Assembly (NCBI RefSeq): GCF_027580225.2
Contig: NC_073352.2
Location: 29,630,001-29,694,000, forward strand
Direction of reading: 5' to 3'
Source: Misgurnus anguillicaudatus
Lineage: Eukaryota; Chordata; Actinopteri; Cypriniformes; Cobitidae
Length of the DNA stretch: 64,000 nt
The notes under the pieces were generated by a model, which was not told the DNA's origin, did no database searches, and saw only the letters and a list, made by a program, of their open reading frames with translations. The number at the start of each line of letters is the position of its first letter. The first letter of the stretch is position 1. The position numbers were made by a program, and so were the translations under genes. Below are positions 60,181-64,000 of this stretch, piece by piece.

Positions 60181-63100
60181 AGGGCCCGAGCACACAAGTG
60201 TGAGGACCCTATTGTTTCTGCTCCGTTTATTATTATTATTATTATTTATTCTTCTTCTTCTCCAAAGTGAATCGCATTTTTGAGGGGCGAAACATGCTCG
60301 AAAACTCATGAAATTTTGCACACATGTCAGGAGTGGCGAAAATTTACATGTGGCATACGCGCCAGAAGTGGGCGTGTAGAAATGGCTCGATAGCGCCACC
60401 TGCAAAATTTCAAGAGAACAGCCCCCCCACTACGAAAAACGTACAGATACGAAATTTGGTAGGATCATCTATCACCCCAAGACCTACAAAAAAGTCTCTT
60501 GGAGCGAAGCTCTAAACCCAACAGGAAGTCGGCCATTTTGAATTTTTGCCTTGATTTTTGTGCAAATTTGGTCATTTCCAGCCTTCATACTTTAACGAAC
60601 TCCTCCTACAGATTTAATCCGATCATCATCATATTTGGTCAATCTCATCTAAAGGCCTTTGCGATGTTAAATTGCGGAGATCTTGACTTTTCGTCAGAGG
60701 GTGTGTCCGTGGCGGCCTGACAAATTTCGGCATTTTCGCCATGAAACAGGAAGTGGCTCTAACTCAGGCATACAATGTCCAATCTGGCCCACGCTTCATA
60801 CGTTTGATAAGGGTCTTGGCCTGAACACATTTCAATGCCAATATTCAACTTCACTCATAGCGCCACCTAGAGGTAGGAGGAAATACCATGTTTTATGCTC
60901 TGATTTACTGCTCTTAGAGATTTAATCAAATCATCATCATATTTGGTCTGACTGATGTTAAGCCCTTTTCCTTGATAAATTGCGAAGATCTTGACTTTTC
61001 GTTGAAGGGCGTGTCCGTGGCGGCCTGGCAAAGTGTGATGTTTCACCATGAAACAGGAAGTTGTTATAACTCAGGCATACAATGTCCAATCTGCCCCTGA
61101 CTTCACACGTTTGATAAGGGTCCAGGCCTGAACACATCAACATGGCATAATTCAGTAACACTCATAGCGCCACCTAGAGGCAGCAGGAAATACCATGTTT
61201 TACGCTGTGATTTACTGCTCTTAGATATTTAACCATATCAACATCATATTTCACCAGTGTAATCTCAAGACCTTGTGTGATGATAAAAAACAACGACCTT
61301 GACTTTTCATTAAAGGGCGTGTCCATGGCGGCCTCGCCAAGTATCGCTAAATGAATCGCATTTTTGACAGGCTAAACAAGCCCAAAAAGTCATAAAACGT
61401 TGCACAAACGTCAGAAGTGGCGAAAATTTACATGTGGCATAGGCGCCAGAAGTGGGCGTGTAGAAATGGCTCGATAGCGCCACCTGCAAAATTTCAAAAG
61501 AACAGCCCCCCACTACGAAAAACATACAGATATGAAATTTAGTAGGATCATCTATCACTCCAAGACTTACAAAAAAGTCTCTTGAAGCTAAGCTCTAAAC
61601 CCCACAGGAAGTCGGCCATTTTGAATTTTTGCTGTGATTTCTGTGCAAATTTGGTCATTTCCAGGCTTCGTACTTTAACGAACTCCTCCTACAGACTTAA
61701 TCCTATCATCGTAATATTTGGTCAATGTCATCTAAAGGCCTTTGCGATGTTAAATTGCGGAGATCTTGACTTTTCGTTAGAGGGTGTGTCCGTGGCAGCC
61801 TGACAAATTTCGGCATTTTCGCCATGAAACAGGAAGTGGCTCTAACTCAGGCATACAATGTTCAATCTGCCCCACACTTCACAAGTTTGATAAGGGTCTT
61901 GGCCTGAACACATTTCAATGCCAATATTCAGCTTTAATCATAGCGCCACCTAGAGGTTGCAGGAAATTACATGTTTTACGCTGTGATTTACTGCTCTTAG
62001 ATATTTAATTAAATCATCATCATTTTTGGTAATACTGATCTTAAGGACTTTAATATGATATATTCAGAAGATCTTGACTTTTCGTTGAAGGGCGTGTCCG
62101 TGGCGGCTTGGCAAAGTGTGATGTTTTGCCCTGAAACAGAAAGCTGTTGTAATTCAGACAAACATTGTTCGATCTGCTCGAGACTTCACACGTGTGTTAA
62201 GGGTCCCGGCCTGAACACGTCAATATAATAATAATCATGTACAGTCATAGCGCCACCTGCTGCACATTTTCCTTTGAATATCTACCTATATTTACCCACT
62301 TTAAAGGGGACATTCCATGAATATCAGACTTTTTCCATGTTTAAGTGCTATAATCGGGTCCCCAGTGCTTCTACCAACCCAGAAAACATGAAAAATAGCA
62401 ACCCTGTAACTTTGTTTTGGTAAGGCTCTCTCTGCAAGCATGTGAATAAATAGGTCATGCGGATTTCGCTCCCCCCATGACGTAGGTAAGGGCTCCAATT
62501 ATAATGATACCGCCCCTTCAACTGCGCTATCCAACCATGATGCTACCTCTAGTGCGATAGACAGAGAGAGAAAGAATGACTGACAGCACGACGCGTTTGT
62601 ATTCCATCAAACACAAACAGGAGCCTACAATCTTATAACTTGTAGTTTTAATAATCTTTCTAAAGATTGAATTAACGTTCTAAAGGATTAACGTTACCTT
62701 AGTGCAAGAGAGAGAAAGCGAGTGAGCGAACGAACGAGAGAGAGAGCAACGCGACGGTTCGCTTTCAAGCAAGTTATGTTGTTTAATATGTTTCTCTGAA
62801 GTTTATATAAATGAACACGAGGATTAATGCACTGCACGAGACAGAGTGAGTGAACAACGCGTATTCACTATCATACACAATAAGTAAATATGTTGTTTAA
62901 TGTTTCTCTGAAGTTTCAAATGAATGAGGAGTTACAAAATAGATGAGAGACTGACAGAAACGCGAATGTGTTCAATATGTGTGCACAATAAACTTAAACA
63001 TGTCATTTGATCTGTTTCTCTAAAGTTTAAGCATTAAACGTGTTGTTTTATTACAGATCATTTAAATGTGCTCGTGTGGTTTGGTCAAAAAGCAAACTTC

Positions 63101-63664
63101 TGAGTGTTTGTGGACGTGTATTTTATTGTAACATGCTGAAACTCATTATGCCTGTTTAAAACAAGGGCAACATGAGACCTTAAGTCTTTATTTTTATTCC
63201 ACAATGTTCCCCATCTACTGATAAACATGTATTTAGTATGCATAAAACAGATAATTGACTTTTTAAACTTGTTCATATTTATAATGCTTAACATCGCTCA
63301 CAAACTTCTTTCGTGAGAGAATCTCCCTCGATGTTCTGTCAGCTCTGCAGCGGGAGCGCTTGAGACTCCGCCCACCTGAGCAGCTCGTTTGGATTTAAAG
63401 GGATACACACAAAAACGGTGCATTTTTGCTCAGCCCCATAAATTGCCTATTTTAACATGCCACAATAAATTACCTATATGGTATTTTGAGCTAAAACTTC
63501 ACATATGTACTCTGGGGACATCAAAGATTTATTTAATATCTTAAAAACGTCTTCTGGAATGTCCCCTTTAATTCATATCCCCCTGGTTCACTGCTTTACT
63601 AATGCCATAGGGTAGCGGTGCACATGCGTGCGAGGGCCCTTCCATCGCTGCTTGCAGCTTTAAT
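60181..63664 (+). repeat. Large tandem array, unit 3, interrupted by a transposon
   Basis: Unit sequence 60181-62304 and 63572-63664 with a 1263-bp insertion between. It ends in the usual GCTGCTTGCAGCTTTAATTA. Confidence 0.93.
62305..63567. mobile_element. TTAA-target transposon derivative, long form, inserted in array unit 3
   Basis: Ends AGGGGACATTCCA and TGGAATGTCCCCT, TTAA at 62301-62304 and 63568-63571; the uninterrupted target is visible in units 1 and 2 (CACTTTAATTCATATCC). Left and right parts match the 416-bp short form at 42441-42856. About 850 bp of extra central sequence (about 62.55-63.40 kb) has no transposase-like ORF. Kolobok- or piggyBac-type by target site only. Confidence 0.9.
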
Positions 63665-64000
63665 TATTATTTATTCTTCTTCTTCTCCAAAGTGAATCGC
63701 ATTTTTGAGGGGCGAAACATGCTCGAAAACTCATGAAATTTTGCACACATGTCAGGAGTGGCGAAAATTTACATGTGGCATAGGCGCCAGAAGTGGGCGT
63801 GTAGAAATGGCTCGATAGCGCCACCTGCAAAATTTCAAGAGAACAGCCCCCCCACTGCGAAAAACGTACAGATACGAAATTTGGTAGGATCATCTATCAC
63901 CCCAAGACCTACAAAAAAGTCTCTTGGAGCGAAGCTCTAAACCCAACAGGAAGTCCGCCATTTTGAAATTTTGCCTTGATTTTTGTGCAAATTTGGTAAT
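63665..64000 (+). repeat. Large tandem array, unit 4, leader missing, cut by window end
   Basis: CTTTAATTA runs straight into TTATTTATTCTTCTTCTTCT, so the AGGGCCC leader is absent; the first half then follows as in other units. Confidence 0.93.

Noticed and set aside
55574..63940. Recurrent 60-130 codon ORFs in the array (for example LSSHFYTPTSGAYATCKFSP)
   Set aside because: Same frame recurs only because the DNA repeats; stops and frameshifts differ between copies without coding-type substitution patterns visible, and no domain is recognised.

Overview
The window looks like nuclear DNA of a teleost, most likely a cyprinid or close relative. The reasons are one spliced vertebrate gene (ankrd50), very long GT and GA microsatellites, AT-rich noncoding DNA, and a dense load of small non-autonomous DNA transposons (TTAA-, TA-, 3-bp- and 8-bp-target families), tRNA-derived SINEs, an L2-like LINE tail and a dead Tc1-like transposase. 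Species cannot be fixed from sequence alone.

Layout. Positions 1-26 kb are intergenic and repeat-built: microsatellites, fold-back MITEs, nested MITE stacks (8.2-9.6 kb and 22.8-24.0 kb), SINEs, a Tc1 remnant, and a 2.3 kb block (about 4.1-6.4 kb) that lies between the two halves of a known repeat and holds two weak gene-like signals. Positions about 25.7-51.1 kb hold ankrd50 on the minus strand. It has a CpG-rich promoter and noncoding exon 1 (about 50.86-51.1 kb), exon 2 (47222-47949, start codon at 47694), exon 3 (41954-42171), a giant exon 4 (26563-30089) with all ankyrin repeats and the stop, and a probable 3'UTR exon from 26401. The three coding pieces join in frame (473 + 218 + 3524 nt) into a 1404-residue protein. 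The introns are full of MITEs and, in intron 1, a 1.9 kb minisatellite of 37-bp units.

Positions 51-55.6 kb are intergenic with common teleost MITE copies. Positions 55.6-64 kb are a head-to-tail array of about 2.22 kb units (three full, a fourth cut by the window end). Each unit is two diverged 1.08 kb halves and carries several same-orientation motifs close to the CTCF core. A 1263-bp TTAA-target transposon has inserted into the third unit.

The only gene with a clear function is ankrd50, an NTPase-like plus ankyrin scaffold whose C-terminus ends in a class I PDZ ligand (E-T-P-L), fitting its known link to SNX27-retromer endosomal recycling. The least explained signals are the big tandem array, a protein-like frame in the ankrd50 5'UTR, and the 4.1-6.4 kb block. 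Everything here is read by eye; no search was run.
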